A stretch of 64,000 nt of DNA from Streptomyces cinnamoneus. Its GTDB lineage: Bacteria > Actinomycetota > Actinomycetes > Streptomycetales > Streptomycetaceae. The stretch spans positions 4,027,001-4,091,000 of the forward strand of contig NZ_PKFQ01000001.1 of assembly GCF_002939475.1 (NCBI RefSeq). The letters are read 5' to 3'. Made by a program: the position numbers and the translations under genes. The notes beneath the pieces were generated by a model. It was not told the DNA's origin. It was given only the letters and a program-made list of their open reading frames with translations, and did not search any database. Within the stretch, counting starts at the first letter, position 1, and each line of letters starts with the position of its first letter. This document shows positions 49,803 to 58,562 of the stretch, piece after piece.

Positions 49803-50243
49803 ATGCCGGATCTTTCCCGCACTCCCGACGACACCGCCGCCGTCAACGCACTGCGGTCCGGTGTGATGCGCCTGTCCCGCAGGCTCAAGCACCAGCGTGT
49901 CGACGAGTCGCTCAGCCCGACCGAGATGTCGGTGCTCGGCACGCTCGCCCGCTGTGGCTCCGCCACCCCCGGAGAGCTGGCCCGCAAGGAGCACGTGCAG
50001 CCGCCGTCGATGACCCGCATCGTCGCGCTGCTGGAGGGCAAGGGGCTGGTCAGGCTGGAGCCGCACCCCGAGGACCGCCGCCAGAAGGTGGTGACCCAGA
50101 CCGAGCAGGCCGAGGCCATGCTCGAGGAGAGCCGGCGCAAACGCAACGCCTGGCTGGCCGACCTGGCCGGCCGGCTGGACGAGGACGAGTGGGCGACGCT
50201 GCGCGCCGCGGCACCCGTCCTGGAGAAACTCGCGCACCTGTAA
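49803..50243 (+). CDS. MarR-family regulator
   Basis: A 146-aa winged-helix protein: L-S-P-T-E-M-S-V-L-G-T-L-A, the recognition helix V-Q-P-P-S-M-T-R-I-V-A-L-L-E, and the wing P-H-P-E-D-R-R-Q-K-V-V. It lies 24 bases before an MFS exporter gene in the same direction, so the pair should be one operon, with the palindrome at 49772-49797 as its autoregulatory site. The ligand is unknown, likely a toxic organic compound exported by the MFS protein. Confidence 0.92.
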   Translation: MPDLSRTPDDTAAVNALRSGVMRLSRRLKHQRVDESLSPTEMSVLGTLARCGSATPGELARKEHVQPPSMTRIVALLEGKGLVRLEPHPEDRRQKVVTQTEQAEAMLEESRRKRNAWLADLAGRLDEDEWATLRAAAPVLEKLAHL

Positions 50244-50267
50244 GCGCACCAGAAGGAGGCGAACCCT

Positions 50268-51638
50268 TTGAGTTCGGGACACGGAGCAGACTCCGCACCC
50301 GCACCGAACCGCCACGACGACACACGCACCACCTCCCTGACCGTCAAGGGAGGCATGTTCCGCTCACTCCGGGTCCGCAACTACCGGCTCTTCGCCACCG
50401 GACAGGTGGTGTCCAACACCGGTACCTGGATGCAGCGCATCGCCCAGGACTGGCTGGTCCTCAGCCTAACCGGCTCCTCCGCCGCCGTCGGCATCACGAC
50501 GGCACTGCAGTTCCTCCCCATGCTGCTGCTCGGCCTCTACGGCGGCGTCATCGCCGACCGCTACCCCAAGCGCCGGCTGCTGCTGTTCACCCAGGCCGCG
50601 ATGGGCGTCACCGGACTCGCCCTCGCCGTGCTCACCCTCAGCGGGCACGTCCAGGTCTGGCACGTGTACCTGACCGCGCTCGCGCTCGGCGTCGTCACCG
50701 TCCTCGACAACCCCGCCCGGCAGGCGTTCGTCGTCGAGATGGTCGGCCCCGCCGACCTGCGCAACGCCGTCAGCCTCAACTCCGCGAACTTCCAGTCCGC
50801 CCGCCTGGTCGGGCCCGCCGTCGCCGGTGTGCTGATCAGCGCCCTGGGCAGCGGCTGGGCGTTCCTGCTCAACGGGCTGTCCTTCCTCGCGCCGATCGCC
50901 GCGCTGCTGCTGATGCGCAACGGCGAACTGCACAAGGTCGACCGCGCCCCGCGCGGCAAGGGCCAGCTGAGGGAGGGCCTGCAACACGTGGCCGGGCGCC
51001 CGGAACTGATCTGGCCGATCGTGCTGGTCGGCTTCATCGGCACCTTCGGCTTCAACTTCCCCATCTGGCTCACGGCCTTCGTCAACGACGTCTTCCACGC
51101 CGACGCCAGCGCCTACGGCCTGCTCAACACCGTGATGGCCGCCGGTTCGCTGGCCGGTGCGCTCCTCGCCGCCCGCCGGGGCACCTCCCGGCTGCGGCTG
51201 CTGATCGGGGCCGCGGCGGCCTTCGGCCTGCTGGAGGTCATGGCCGCGCTCGCGCCCTCCTTCTGGGTCTTCGCGGCGCTGCTGGTGCCGATCGGGATGT
51301 GCGGCCTGACGATCAACGTCACCGCCAACTCGGGCATCCAGCTGGCCTCCGACCCCGCTCTGCGAGGGCGGGTGATGAGCCTGTTCATGATGGTCTTCAT
51401 GGGCGGCGCCCCGCTCGGCGCTCCCCTCGTGGGCTGGGTCACCGACGTCTACGGCCCCCGCGTCGGCTTCCTCGCCGGCGGGGTGGTGTCCCTGCTGGCC
51501 GCGGCCGGCATCGGCCTGGCGCTGGCCCGCGCCGGTGACCTGCGCCTGAAGGTCGATCTGCGGCGAGGGCACCGGCACGTGGCGTTCGTGGCGCGCGAGC
51601 CGTCGGCCCGGCAGGAGGCGGTGACCACGGCGGCGTGA
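50268..51638 (+). CDS. MFS exporter (EntS/MFS_3 type)
   Basis: A 456-aa transporter with about 12 helices. Typical EntS-like blocks: F-R-S-L-R-V-R-N-Y-R-L-F-A-T-G-Q, N-T-G-T-W-M-Q-R-I-A-Q-D-W-L-V-L, and V-T-V-L-D-N-P-A-R-Q-A-F-V. It starts at a TTG (50268) with AGAAGGAGG eight bases upstream. Co-transcribed with the MarR gene. Substrate unknown; relatives export siderophores and drugs. Confidence 0.85.
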   Translation: MSSGHGADSAPAPNRHDDTRTTSLTVKGGMFRSLRVRNYRLFATGQVVSNTGTWMQRIAQDWLVLSLTGSSAAVGITTALQFLPMLLLGLYGGVIADRYPKRRLLLFTQAAMGVTGLALAVLTLSGHVQVWHVYLTALALGVVTVLDNPARQAFVVEMVGPADLRNAVSLNSANFQSARLVGPAVAGVLISALGSGWAFLLNGLSFLAPIAALLLMRNGELHKVDRAPRGKGQLREGLQHVAGRPELIWPIVLVGFIGTFGFNFPIWLTAFVNDVFHADASAYGLLNTVMAAGSLAGALLAARRGTSRLRLLIGAAAAFGLLEVMAALAPSFWVFAALLVPIGMCGLTINVTANSGIQLASDPALRGRVMSLFMMVFMGGAPLGAPLVGWVTDVYGPRVGFLAGGVVSLLAAAGIGLALARAGDLRLKVDLRRGHRHVAFVAREPSARQEAVTTAA

Positions 51639-51731
51639 CGCGGGCGGCGCCTTCGGAGGTGGCCCCTACGGCCGTCTGGCCTCGGCGGGGTCTTCTTCGG
51701 AGGGCGGCCGCCACAGCCGTCCGACGCCGGA

Positions 51732-51777
51732 CGGGGTCTCCTTCCGTTCCGGGGCGCCGCCCGGGAAGGAGACCCCG
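51732..51777. terminator. 14-bp hairpin between MFS gene and thpR
   Basis: CGGGGTCTCCTTCC (51732-51745) and its perfect complement (51764-51777), loop of 18 bases. It lies 94 bases after the MFS stop and only 20 before the thpR ATG, so it could be a terminator or part of the thpR leader. Confidence 0.55.
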
Positions 51778-51797
51778 AACCGGGTCACACTGGCTCC

Positions 51798-52379
51798 ATG
51801 CGACTGTTCGCAGCGGTGGTCCCTCCCCAGGCCGCGGTCGACGAGCTGGCGGCCGAGGTGGCGCGACTGCGCGCCGCCCTGCCCGACCGGCACGGCCGGC
51901 TGCGCTGGACCGAACCCGCCCTGTGGCACTTCACGCTCGCCTTCCTCGGCGAGGTCGACGAGGCGCTGCTGCCCGAGCTGGGCGAGCGCCTCGCCCGCGC
52001 CGCCCACCGGCACCCGGTGCACGAGCTGCGGTTCGCGGCGGGCGGCCGCTTCGGCGACCGGATCCTGTGGATCGGGGCCACGGGCTCCCTGGAGACCCTG
52101 CGCGGCCTCGCCCGCTCCACCCGCGCCGGCGCCGGACGGGCGGGCGTCCACGTGGACGACACCAAGCCCTTCCACCCCCACGTCACCCTCGCCCGGACCG
52201 CCGGCCATGTGAACCTGCGGCCCTACACCGAGGAACTGGCGGAGTTCCGGGGCCGCCGGTGGTGGGTCGAGCGCGTGGACCTGGTCCGCAGCCACCTTCC
52301 CGCGTCCGGCGTCCCCGGCGAGCGCCCCCGCTACGAGACCCTGACGTCGTGGCCCCTGGGCACCCGGCGGGTCGGCTGA
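51798..52379 (+). CDS. thpR: RNA 2',3'-cyclic phosphodiesterase (2H family)
   Basis: A 193-aa protein with the two 2H motifs: W-H-F-T-L-A-F-L-G near residue 42 and F-H-P-H-V-T-L-A-R near residue 124. These His/Thr pairs hydrolyse 2',3'-cyclic phosphates on RNA ends; the family was first described as a 2'-5' RNA ligase. M-R-L-F-A-A-V-V-P-P is the usual start. Specific cell role in Streptomyces is unclear. Followed by a 28-aa membrane microprotein. Confidence 0.92.
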   Translation: MRLFAAVVPPQAAVDELAAEVARLRAALPDRHGRLRWTEPALWHFTLAFLGEVDEALLPELGERLARAAHRHPVHELRFAAGGRFGDRILWIGATGSLETLRGLARSTRAGAGRAGVHVDDTKPFHPHVTLARTAGHVNLRPYTEELAEFRGRRWWVERVDLVRSHLPASGVPGERPRYETLTSWPLGTRRVG

Positions 52380-52401
52380 CCGGTCCGGTTACGCTCGTGG
52401 G

Positions 52402-52488
52402 GTGGACCCGAAGACCAGAAACCGGATCATGACCGGTGCCCTCGCCGTGATGCTCGTCGTCGTCGCCCTGGTGGCAGCGGTGAAGTGA
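52402..52488 (+). CDS. 28-aa single-helix membrane microprotein
   Basis: GTG at 52402 to TGA at 52488. V-D-P-K-T-R-N-R-I-M followed by a 17-residue hydrophobic helix (G-A-L-A-V-M-L-V-V-V-A-L-V-A-A-V) and a terminal Lys. The basic-then-hydrophobic pattern is that of a bacterial membrane microprotein; I recall similar short proteins in other streptomycetes but cannot check here. It lies 22 bases after thpR. Confidence 0.5.
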   Translation: MDPKTRNRIMTGALAVMLVVVALVAAVK

Positions 52489-52554
52489 CGCCGCCGCGCG
52501 CGGTGACTCCCGGCGCCCCAGGCGCCCCAGGCGCTCTCCCACCGGTCCCGGCCC

Positions 52555-53166
52555 TCAGGCTCCCAGCTGGGCGAGCAGGGTCTGGTTGTCCTCGATGTGC
52601 CAGTCCTCGACGATGAGACCGTCGTCACCGAGGTGCTGGATGTCGATCGCGGCGAACTCCACCTTCTGGCCGCGGCCCGCGCGCCCCTGGAACGTTCCGG
52701 TGAAGTGACCCCGGAAGACCAGCCGCGCCGTGATCTTGTCGCCGCTGATCAGCACGTCGGAGAGTTCGCACGTCAGGTCGGGCACGGCGGCCCGGAAGTT
52801 CTTCGAGGCGAACGCCAGCCCGGCGGGCCCCTGGGGGCGGCCGGCGGGGAGCGTGTTGTCCCGGAACCGCGGGTCGACCGTGCCCGCGAGATAGCGGGCC
52901 CGCCCCGTGTTCCAGAAGGTGTACAGCCGCTGGGTGACGCGCACGGCCGTGCGCGCCCGGTGCGTGGGGAGCGAGGCGTCGACGGTCAGCGACTTCGGCC
53001 GTACGAGGTCGGGGGAGCGGTCGACCAGGTGCCACGGGTCCCGCTCGGCGGCGGTGGCCGTCCGCGGCGGAGCGGCGGAGGCCGGGGTGACCGGGGTGGC
53101 GGTGACGAGCAGACCGGTGGCGGCCAGGGCCGCGGCGGTGGTCATGACGGAGGTGCGCAGGCGCAT
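52555..53166 (-). CDS. secreted SnoaL-like/ester-cyclase protein
   Basis: A 203-aa pre-protein. The signal peptide (M-R-L-R-T-S-V-M-T-T-A-A-A ... P-A-S-A-A) is followed by a SnoaL-like alpha+beta barrel: L-Y-T-F-W-N-T-G-R, G-P-A-G-L-A-F-A-S-K-N-F-R-A-A-V-P-D-L, V-F-R-G-H-F-T-G-T-F and I-V-E-D-W-H-I-E-D-N. ATG at 53166 has AAGGA eight bases upstream and starts the signal peptide; longer in-frame starts upstream are rejected. Relatives include ester cyclases and NTF2-like hydrolases; exact activity unknown. Divergent from a LysR gene that may control it. Confidence 0.8.
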   Translation of the reverse strand: MRLRTSVMTTAAALAATGLLVTATPVTPASAAPPRTATAAERDPWHLVDRSPDLVRPKSLTVDASLPTHRARTAVRVTQRLYTFWNTGRARYLAGTVDPRFRDNTLPAGRPQGPAGLAFASKNFRAAVPDLTCELSDVLISGDKITARLVFRGHFTGTFQGRAGRGQKVEFAAIDIQHLGDDGLIVEDWHIEDNQTLLAQLGA

Positions 53167-53358
53167 GGGGCAGTCCTTGTCCGGGAGGGGGAGGGTGCGC
53201 CGCCGCCACCAGGGGGAGTCGGCGGCGGCACGGGACGACTCTCCGCCACCGCCGGGGGACCAGTCCAAGGCATGCTGGTCACCGCTGCCATAAGTTCTGC
53301 TCATCACCCCTGGTCAGGCCATGATCCCCCGGTGGTCGGGCGCTCGTAGACTCCGGGC

Positions 53359-54273
53359 ATGGCAACGCTGCGGCAGCTCGAGTACCTGGTCACGGTCGTG
53401 GACGGCGGCTCCTTCACCCGCGCCGCCGAGCTCCTGCACGTCACCCAGCCGGCCCTCTCCCACCAGATCCGGGCCCTGGAGCGCTCCCTCGGCGGCCCGC
53501 TCCTCGACCGTCTGCCGCGCGGCGTCCGCCTCACCCCCGCCGGCCGGGCCATGCTGCCGCACGCCCGTGCCGCCCTCGCCGACGTGGAGCGCGCCCGGTC
53601 GGCGGCCCGCCGGGCGTCGGGCCTGGAGGAGGGCGAACTCCAGCTCGCCACCGTCTATTCGGTCAGCCTCGGCGTGCTCCCGCCGGTGCTGCGGGTCTGG
53701 CGCCGGGAACACCCCGGTGTCCGCGTCCGGCTGGTGGAGTTCCGGCACACCGGCGAGCTGCGCGCCGCCATGGCCGCCGGGCAGGCGGACCTCGCCGTCG
53801 GCCCGCCGCCCGGGGAGTGGGACGGCCCCGTCCGGGTCCTGGGCGTCGAGGAGTTCGTCGTGGTCGTACCGGCCGACGACCCCCTGGCCGGGGGCGGTGC
53901 GGACCGGGTGGAGCTGAGCGCCCTCGCCGACCGCGGCTGGGTGCACTACGCCCCCGGCAACGGCCTCGCCGAGGTGCTCGACGGGGCGTGCGCCGCGGCG
54001 GGTTTCACCCCGCGCGTCGCCGTGCGCACCGAGCAGACGGCGGCCGCGGCCCCGTTGGCCGCGACCGGCCTGGGACCGGCCCTCGTCCCGGCGAACGTCG
54101 TCCCGCCCCGCTTCGACGGCCGGCTGTTGCGCCCGTCGCCGCCGGTGACCCGCCCGCTGGTGGCGTACGCCCGGACGCGCCCGGACGCGCTGGCCTCCGC
54201 GTTCGTGGAGGTGCTGGCGAGGCACGCCCGTACGGAGCGGGGTCCGGGTGGGGACGGGACGGGGGACCCATGA
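53359..54273 (+). CDS. LysR-family regulator
   Basis: A 304-aa protein: N-terminal helix-turn-helix (F-T-R-A-A-E-L-L-H-V-T-Q-P-A-L-S-H-Q-I-R-A-L-E) and a C-terminal effector-binding domain (residues 90-290). ATG at 53359. It is divergent from the secreted SnoaL-like gene with a 190-base gap, the standard layout for a LysR regulator and its target. Inducer unknown. The last 20 residues are charged and probably disordered. Confidence 0.92.
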   Translation: MATLRQLEYLVTVVDGGSFTRAAELLHVTQPALSHQIRALERSLGGPLLDRLPRGVRLTPAGRAMLPHARAALADVERARSAARRASGLEEGELQLATVYSVSLGVLPPVLRVWRREHPGVRVRLVEFRHTGELRAAMAAGQADLAVGPPPGEWDGPVRVLGVEEFVVVVPADDPLAGGGADRVELSALADRGWVHYAPGNGLAEVLDGACAAAGFTPRVAVRTEQTAAAAPLAATGLGPALVPANVVPPRFDGRLLRPSPPVTRPLVAYARTRPDALASAFVEVLARHARTERGPGGDGTGDP

Positions 54274-54313
54274 GACGTCGCGCAGGTTGTGCTCGCGCGC
54301 CCGGCCACCGGGT

Positions 54314-55288
54314 TCACCAGGCGAAGGCCTCGGGCGCGGGCCCGGGGCCGGGGAAGACCTCGTCCAGGGCCTTCAGCAGCTCCTCCGGCAGCTTCAACCG
54401 GCCGGCCCGCACGGCCGAGTCCAGCTGCGCGGACGTCCGCGGTCCGACGATCGGTCCGGTCACCCCGGGGCGCGTCAGCAGCCACGCCAGGGCCACCTCG
54501 CCGGGTTCCAGCTCGTACTTGGCGACCAGGTCCTCGTACGCCTGGACCTGCTCACGGACCGTGGTGTTGGCGAGCGCCTCCGCCGACCGGCCGCCCGCCG
54601 CGGCCTTGCGGATCGCCCCGCCGAGCAGCCCGCCGGCCAGCGGCGACCAGGGGATGACGCCGAGCCCGTACGCCTCGGCGGCCGGGATGACCTCCATCTC
54701 GGCGCGCCGCTCGGCGAGGTTGTACAGGCACTGCTCGCTGACGAGCCCGAGCGTGCCGCGGCGCCGGGCGGCCTCGTTGGCGCGGGCGATGTGCCAGCCG
54801 GCGTGGTTGGACGAGCCCGCGTAGACGATCTTTCCCTGCTGGACGAGGACGTCGATGGCCTGCCAGATTTCGTCCCAGGGCGTCGAACGGTCGACGTGGT
54901 GGAACTGGTAGAGGTCGATGTGGTCCGTCCGCAGCCGCTTGAGGCTGCCCTCGACGGACCGCCGGATGTTGAGGGCGGACAGACGGTCCTCGTTCGGCCA
55001 CGGCTCGCCGCCCGGGTTCATCGCCCCGAACACCTTGGTCCCGACGACCACCTTGTCCCGCCGGCCGCCCCCCTTGGCGAACCAGCTGCCGATGATCTCC
55101 TCGGTGCGGCCCTTGTTCTCGCCCCAGCCGTAGACGTTGGCGGTGTCGAAGAAGTTGATCCCGGCGTCGAGCGCGGCGTCCATGATGGCGTGACTGTCGC
55201 CCTCGTCGGTGCCGGGCCCGAAGTTCATGGTCCCGAGGACGATCCGGCTGACCTTCAGCCCCGTGCGGCCGAGCTGCGTGTAGTCCAT
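54314..55288 (-). CDS. aldo/keto reductase
   Basis: A 324-aa NADPH-dependent (beta/alpha)8-barrel oxidoreductase. M-D-Y-T-Q-L-G-R-T-G-L-K-V-S at the start, F-D-T-A-N-V-Y-G with the catalytic Asp and Tyr, Lys in V-V-V-G-T-K-V-F-G, and His in Y-Q-F-H-H-V-D complete the tetrad. R-T-S-A-Q-L near the end is the cofactor-binding region. Resembles the YajO/Tas-type AKRs of streptomycetes; substrate unknown. Convergent with the LysR gene. Confidence 0.92.
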   Translation of the reverse strand: MDYTQLGRTGLKVSRIVLGTMNFGPGTDEGDSHAIMDAALDAGINFFDTANVYGWGENKGRTEEIIGSWFAKGGGRRDKVVVGTKVFGAMNPGGEPWPNEDRLSALNIRRSVEGSLKRLRTDHIDLYQFHHVDRSTPWDEIWQAIDVLVQQGKIVYAGSSNHAGWHIARANEAARRRGTLGLVSEQCLYNLAERRAEMEVIPAAEAYGLGVIPWSPLAGGLLGGAIRKAAAGGRSAEALANTTVREQVQAYEDLVAKYELEPGEVALAWLLTRPGVTGPIVGPRTSAQLDSAVRAGRLKLPEELLKALDEVFPGPGPAPEAFAW

Positions 55289-55432
55289 GGCGCCCTAGCC
55301 AACGCCCTGGAGCGCACTGGAGGCAAGGGGTCACCCGATCGGGGGCGTGGTGGGGCCTGCCGGGGTTCGGACCGGAGGGGTGCCGAACTCGTAGGCGTGG
55401 TGGCGTGGAGGCTGGCTGGTCGGAAGCCCGGG

Positions 55433-56104
55433 TCAGGAACGGGGTGGGGGTGCTGTGGCGGTCGGCAGGGTGAGGCTCTCCGGGAGGGCTGAGCAGGCGG
55501 CGCGCAGGTGGGTGGCCAGAGTGCTGCGGGCGGGGGTGTCCGGCAGGGCCGCCCAGGTGTCGAGCGCGCAGTGGAAGGCGGCGACGAGCATGTCGATGGC
55601 CAGGCGTGGGCGTGGGTCGTTCGCGGTGGCGAGGCCGAGCCGCCGGTGGAGGGTGTCGAGCGCGGTGCGGGTGGTGTCGCGGCAGAAGCGCAGGCCGTGC
55701 GCTTCCATGGCCGGGGTCCGCTCGGCCAGCTGACGGCTGATCAGGACGCGTGGAGGCCATTGATCGACGGGCATGCGGGCCAGCGCGGCGAGCAGGGCCT
55801 CTTGCAGCAGCTCCAGGAGCGGGCCGCCGTGGGGCTCGCGGGTTTCCAAGTCGTCCAGAAAGGCCCGCCACAAGTCGAGCAGCGGTGTCATGGCGACGTC
55901 TTCCTTGCTGCTGAAGTGCCGGAAGAACGTGCGTTTGGACGTGTCCACCGCATCGCAGAGCTCGTCGAGTGTCACGCCCTGGAAGCCTCGCTCGGTGAAG
56001 AGCTCCAGGGCGGTGTCGACCAGGGCTTCGCGTGTGCGCTGCTTCTTGCGTTCGCGCAGCGGAAGTCGGCCCCCGGGTTCGGGTGATGGACGCGGATTCC
56101 CCAT
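55433..56104 (-). CDS. TetR-family regulator
   Basis: A 223-aa repressor: R-E-R-K-K-Q-R-T-R-E-A-L-V-D-T-A-L-E-L-F and V-D-T-S-K-R-T-F-F-R-H-F-S-S-K-E form the DNA-binding domain; the rest is the helical ligand domain. ATG at 56104. It is divergent from a quinone-oxidoreductase-like gene with two overlapping palindromes in the 97-base gap, so it should repress that gene. Ligand unknown. Confidence 0.92.
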   Translation of the reverse strand: MGNPRPSPEPGGRLPLRERKKQRTREALVDTALELFTERGFQGVTLDELCDAVDTSKRTFFRHFSSKEDVAMTPLLDLWRAFLDDLETREPHGGPLLELLQEALLAALARMPVDQWPPRVLISRQLAERTPAMEAHGLRFCRDTTRTALDTLHRRLGLATANDPRPRLAIDMLVAAFHCALDTWAALPDTPARSTLATHLRAACSALPESLTLPTATAPPPRS

Positions 56105-56130
56105 GACCGAAAGCGTACCCGAGAGGTGAA

Positions 56131-56162
56131 TGCCACTTGCAGGCATGTGCCACTGAGTGGCA
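56131..56162. promoter_or_regulatory. double TetR operator
   Basis: TGCCACT-G-AGTGGCA at 56148-56162 is a perfect 7-bp-arm palindrome. TGCCACTTGCAGGCA at 56131-56145 repeats the outer half-sites TGCC/GGCA. The two centres are 17 bases apart, as for paired TetR-family dimers. Confidence 0.75.
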
Positions 56163-56201
56163 TAACTGTGTTTCCCGTCATCTCGCGAAGGGTGCTCCGC
56201 C

Positions 56202-57131
56202 ATGCGTGCTCTGCTCGTCGACCGTTCCGCCCGTGCCGGCCTCCGCCTCGCCCAGGTCCCCGACCCCGACCCCGCCCCGCACCAAGCCCTGGTGCGGGTG
56301 GAGGCGACATCCCTCAACTACGGCGAGGTGCGGTTCGGCCTCCAGGAGGCCGCTGACGGCACCGTCCTGGGATGGGACGCGGCGGGGGTGGTCGAGCGCG
56401 CGGCAGCCGACGGTTCCGGCCCGGCGGCCGGTACCCGCGTCGTGACCCTGGGACCAGCCGGAGGGTGGGCCGAACTCCGGGCCGTGGACACCGACATGAT
56501 GGGGGTGGTGCCGGCCGGTGCCGACCTCGGAGCCGTCAGTACGATTCCCGTCGCCGGTGCCACCGCGCTCCGCGCCCTGCACCGCCTCGGCCCCCTCCTG
56601 GGAAGGCGCGTCCTGATCACGGGTGCCACCGGTGGCACGGGGCGCTACGCGGTGCAGCTCGCCCGACGCGGCGGGGCCCACGTCATCGCCTCCACCGGCG
56701 CGCCGGAACGGCACGGCGACGGCCTGCGCGACCTGGGCGCCCACGACGTCGTGGCCGAACCGCTCCGTGTCGCGGAACCTGTGGACGGGGTCGTGGACCT
56801 GGTGGGAGGACGGCAACTCGTCGACGCCTACGGCAGGCTGGCCGAAGGAGGCAACCTGGTCGCGGTCGGGCACTCCGCCCACGAAGGCGAAACCTTCCCC
56901 TACGGCGCGCTCTACGGTGACCAGGGGCGGCACGACCGCTCCCTGACCACGTTCTTCCTGCTCGCCTGCACCGGACTCGCCCGCGACCTGACGTGGCTCG
57001 CCCACCAGGTCGCCACCGGCGGCCTCACCCCGCACATCTCCTGGCGCGGCACCTGGGGCGAGGCCGCTGACGCCATCGCCGCCCTGCTCGACCGCCGACT
57101 CCACGGCAAGGCCGTCCTGGACATCACCTGA
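56202..57131 (+). CDS. zinc-independent MDR oxidoreductase (quinone reductase-like)
   Basis: A 309-aa medium-chain dehydrogenase/reductase. A GroES-like N-terminal domain (E-A-T-S-L-N-Y-G-E-V, G-W-D-A-A-G-V-V-E) is followed by an NADPH Rossmann fold with V-L-I-T-G-A-T-G-G-T-G-R-Y-A-V-Q near residue 140. No structural-zinc Cys cluster is present, which fits quinone oxidoreductases. ATG at 56202. Probably the TetR target; may detoxify quinones or enals. Confidence 0.88.
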   Translation: MRALLVDRSARAGLRLAQVPDPDPAPHQALVRVEATSLNYGEVRFGLQEAADGTVLGWDAAGVVERAAADGSGPAAGTRVVTLGPAGGWAELRAVDTDMMGVVPAGADLGAVSTIPVAGATALRALHRLGPLLGRRVLITGATGGTGRYAVQLARRGGAHVIASTGAPERHGDGLRDLGAHDVVAEPLRVAEPVDGVVDLVGGRQLVDAYGRLAEGGNLVAVGHSAHEGETFPYGALYGDQGRHDRSLTTFFLLACTGLARDLTWLAHQVATGGLTPHISWRGTWGEAADAIAALLDRRLHGKAVLDIT

Positions 57132-57199
57132 CACCCGGCGACCCGTGAAGCCGGCTGACGGCAGCGTCGGGCTGCGACTGCCGGGCGCGCGACGCTGGT

Positions 57200-57226
57200 G
57201 CCGATTGGCGCGAACCGTCAATCGGC
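57200..57226. promoter_or_regulatory. palindrome before the ArsR/DUF5937 gene
   Basis: GCCGATTG (57200-57207) and CAATCGGC (57219-57226): perfect 8-bp arms, 11-base spacer, 36 bases before the ATG. Candidate autoregulatory operator. Confidence 0.6.
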
Positions 57227-57262
57227 GGCGGGGTCACCGAAGGCGGTGGGCATCATGACGCC

Positions 57263-58381
57263 ATGAGCGTGAGCATCGACATCGCGGGGCTGCCCGCCGA
57301 GCGGATCGTCTTCGAGACGTCGCCCCTGGCCGAACTGTGCCTGGTGCTGCACGCCTTGTCCGAGCCGGGCCACCACCCGCGGCTCGCCGGCTGGACGACG
57401 GCCACGAACGCCGCGCTGCGGCCGGACCTGGCCGACCGGCTGCGCGAGGCCGACTTCCTGTGGCGCAACACGTTCTCCGACCTCTTCATGCCGTACGCGG
57501 GACTGCGCGGGGGCGACGGCAGGGCGGGGACGACGCTCGCCGGGGAACTGGACATGCTGGACGGGCTGGACGACGAACAGTTCGTCGCGACAGCCCTGGA
57601 GTTCGCCAGCCTGGCCGCGTACGACAAGGGAGCGCCGTCGCCGCTCACCGACGCCGCGGCCCGCAGCAGGGCGCTGGAGCGGGCCGCGGCGCGCGGCCCC
57701 CGCCAACTGGGCTTCGCCGGGCGCCTGCTGAAGGACCCCGTCGCGGTGCGGGGGTGGGTGCGCCGCCTGCTGGAGGACTGCGACGAGGCGTTCTTCGCGG
57801 AGGTCTGGCAGCGGGTGCGGCCCGCCCTGGCCGCCGACACCCGGCACAAGAGCGAACTGCTACGGCGCCGGGGCCTGCGCGAGGCCCTGACGGCTGTCTC
57901 TCCCGCGCTGCACCTGGAGGACGGCGGCACGCGCATCCGCGCCGACAAGCTGGCGGAGGGGGAGGCGACGGCGACGGACCCGGCGGTGGGCCCGGGCCTG
58001 TCGTTCGTACCGTCACACTTCGGCTGGCCGCACCTGATGATCCTGCACCGCCCCGGCTGGCGCCCGGTGGTCCACTACCCGGTCGGCTCACCGGAACTGC
58101 CGCCCCCGGCCTCGGCCGACGCACTGAAGCGCCGCCTGGAGGCGCTGGCCCACCCCTTGCGCATCCAGCTCTGCCGCAATGTGGCCCGCGCCCCGTACAC
58201 CACGGGAGAGCTGGCGGACCTGCTGGGCGTCACCGCGCCGGAGGTCTCCCGCCACCTCGCGGTGCTGAGGAGGGCGGACCTGATCACGACGCGCCGCCGG
58301 GGCCGCTACGTCCACTACCAGCTGGACGTGGGGACGGTGGCGAGGCTCAGCAGCGACTTCCTGGAGGGGATCCTGCGCTAG
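57263..58381 (+). CDS. ArsR-type regulator with N-terminal DUF5937 domain
   Basis: A 372-aa protein. Residues 1-250 are the DUF5937 domain (V-F-E-T-S-P-L-A-E-L, R-E-A-D-F-L-W-R-N-T-F-S, F-V-P-S-H-F-G-W-P-H). The C-terminal 90 residues are an ArsR winged helix (L-E-A-L-A-H-P-L-R-I-Q-L and L-G-V-T-A-P-E-V-S-R-H-L-A-V-L). The DUF part probably binds a ligand. ATG at 57263. A palindrome upstream suggests autoregulation. Target unknown. Confidence 0.87.
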   Translation: MSVSIDIAGLPAERIVFETSPLAELCLVLHALSEPGHHPRLAGWTTATNAALRPDLADRLREADFLWRNTFSDLFMPYAGLRGGDGRAGTTLAGELDMLDGLDDEQFVATALEFASLAAYDKGAPSPLTDAAARSRALERAAARGPRQLGFAGRLLKDPVAVRGWVRRLLEDCDEAFFAEVWQRVRPALAADTRHKSELLRRRGLREALTAVSPALHLEDGGTRIRADKLAEGEATATDPAVGPGLSFVPSHFGWPHLMILHRPGWRPVVHYPVGSPELPPPASADALKRRLEALAHPLRIQLCRNVARAPYTTGELADLLGVTAPEVSRHLAVLRRADLITTRRRGRYVHYQLDVGTVARLSSDFLEGILR

Positions 58382-58562
58382 GCCACGCCCGGCGGGCCGC
58401 CTCATACAGGCGCAGCTCAGGTGGGGTGGGCGGCCGGAGGTTGCCGGCGAAGACGTCCCAGCTGACGCCGTCGGGATGTTCGAGCCGTACGAGGCCGTCG
58501 GTGGACGCGACGACGGTGCCGAGGCCGTTACTGAAGGTGTCGACGAAGACGCCGCTGGTCCA
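58347..58562 (-). pseudogene. truncated small protein gene, 5' part missing
   Basis: The minus-strand frame encodes V-F-V-D-T-F-S-N-G-L-G-T-V-V and L-V-R-L-E-H-P-D-G-V-S-W-D-V-F, then L-R-P-P-T-P-P-E-L-R: a pattern like the short Streptomyces proteins that sit beside GntR regulators. The homology stops abruptly near 58562, where a plus-strand GntR fragment begins. It overlaps the 3' end of the ArsR gene by about 35 bases. Confidence 0.5.

Noticed and set aside
53167..53307. Longer N-terminus of the SnoaL-like protein starting at 53307
   Set aside because: It would bury a good signal peptide and its ribosome-binding site inside the protein.
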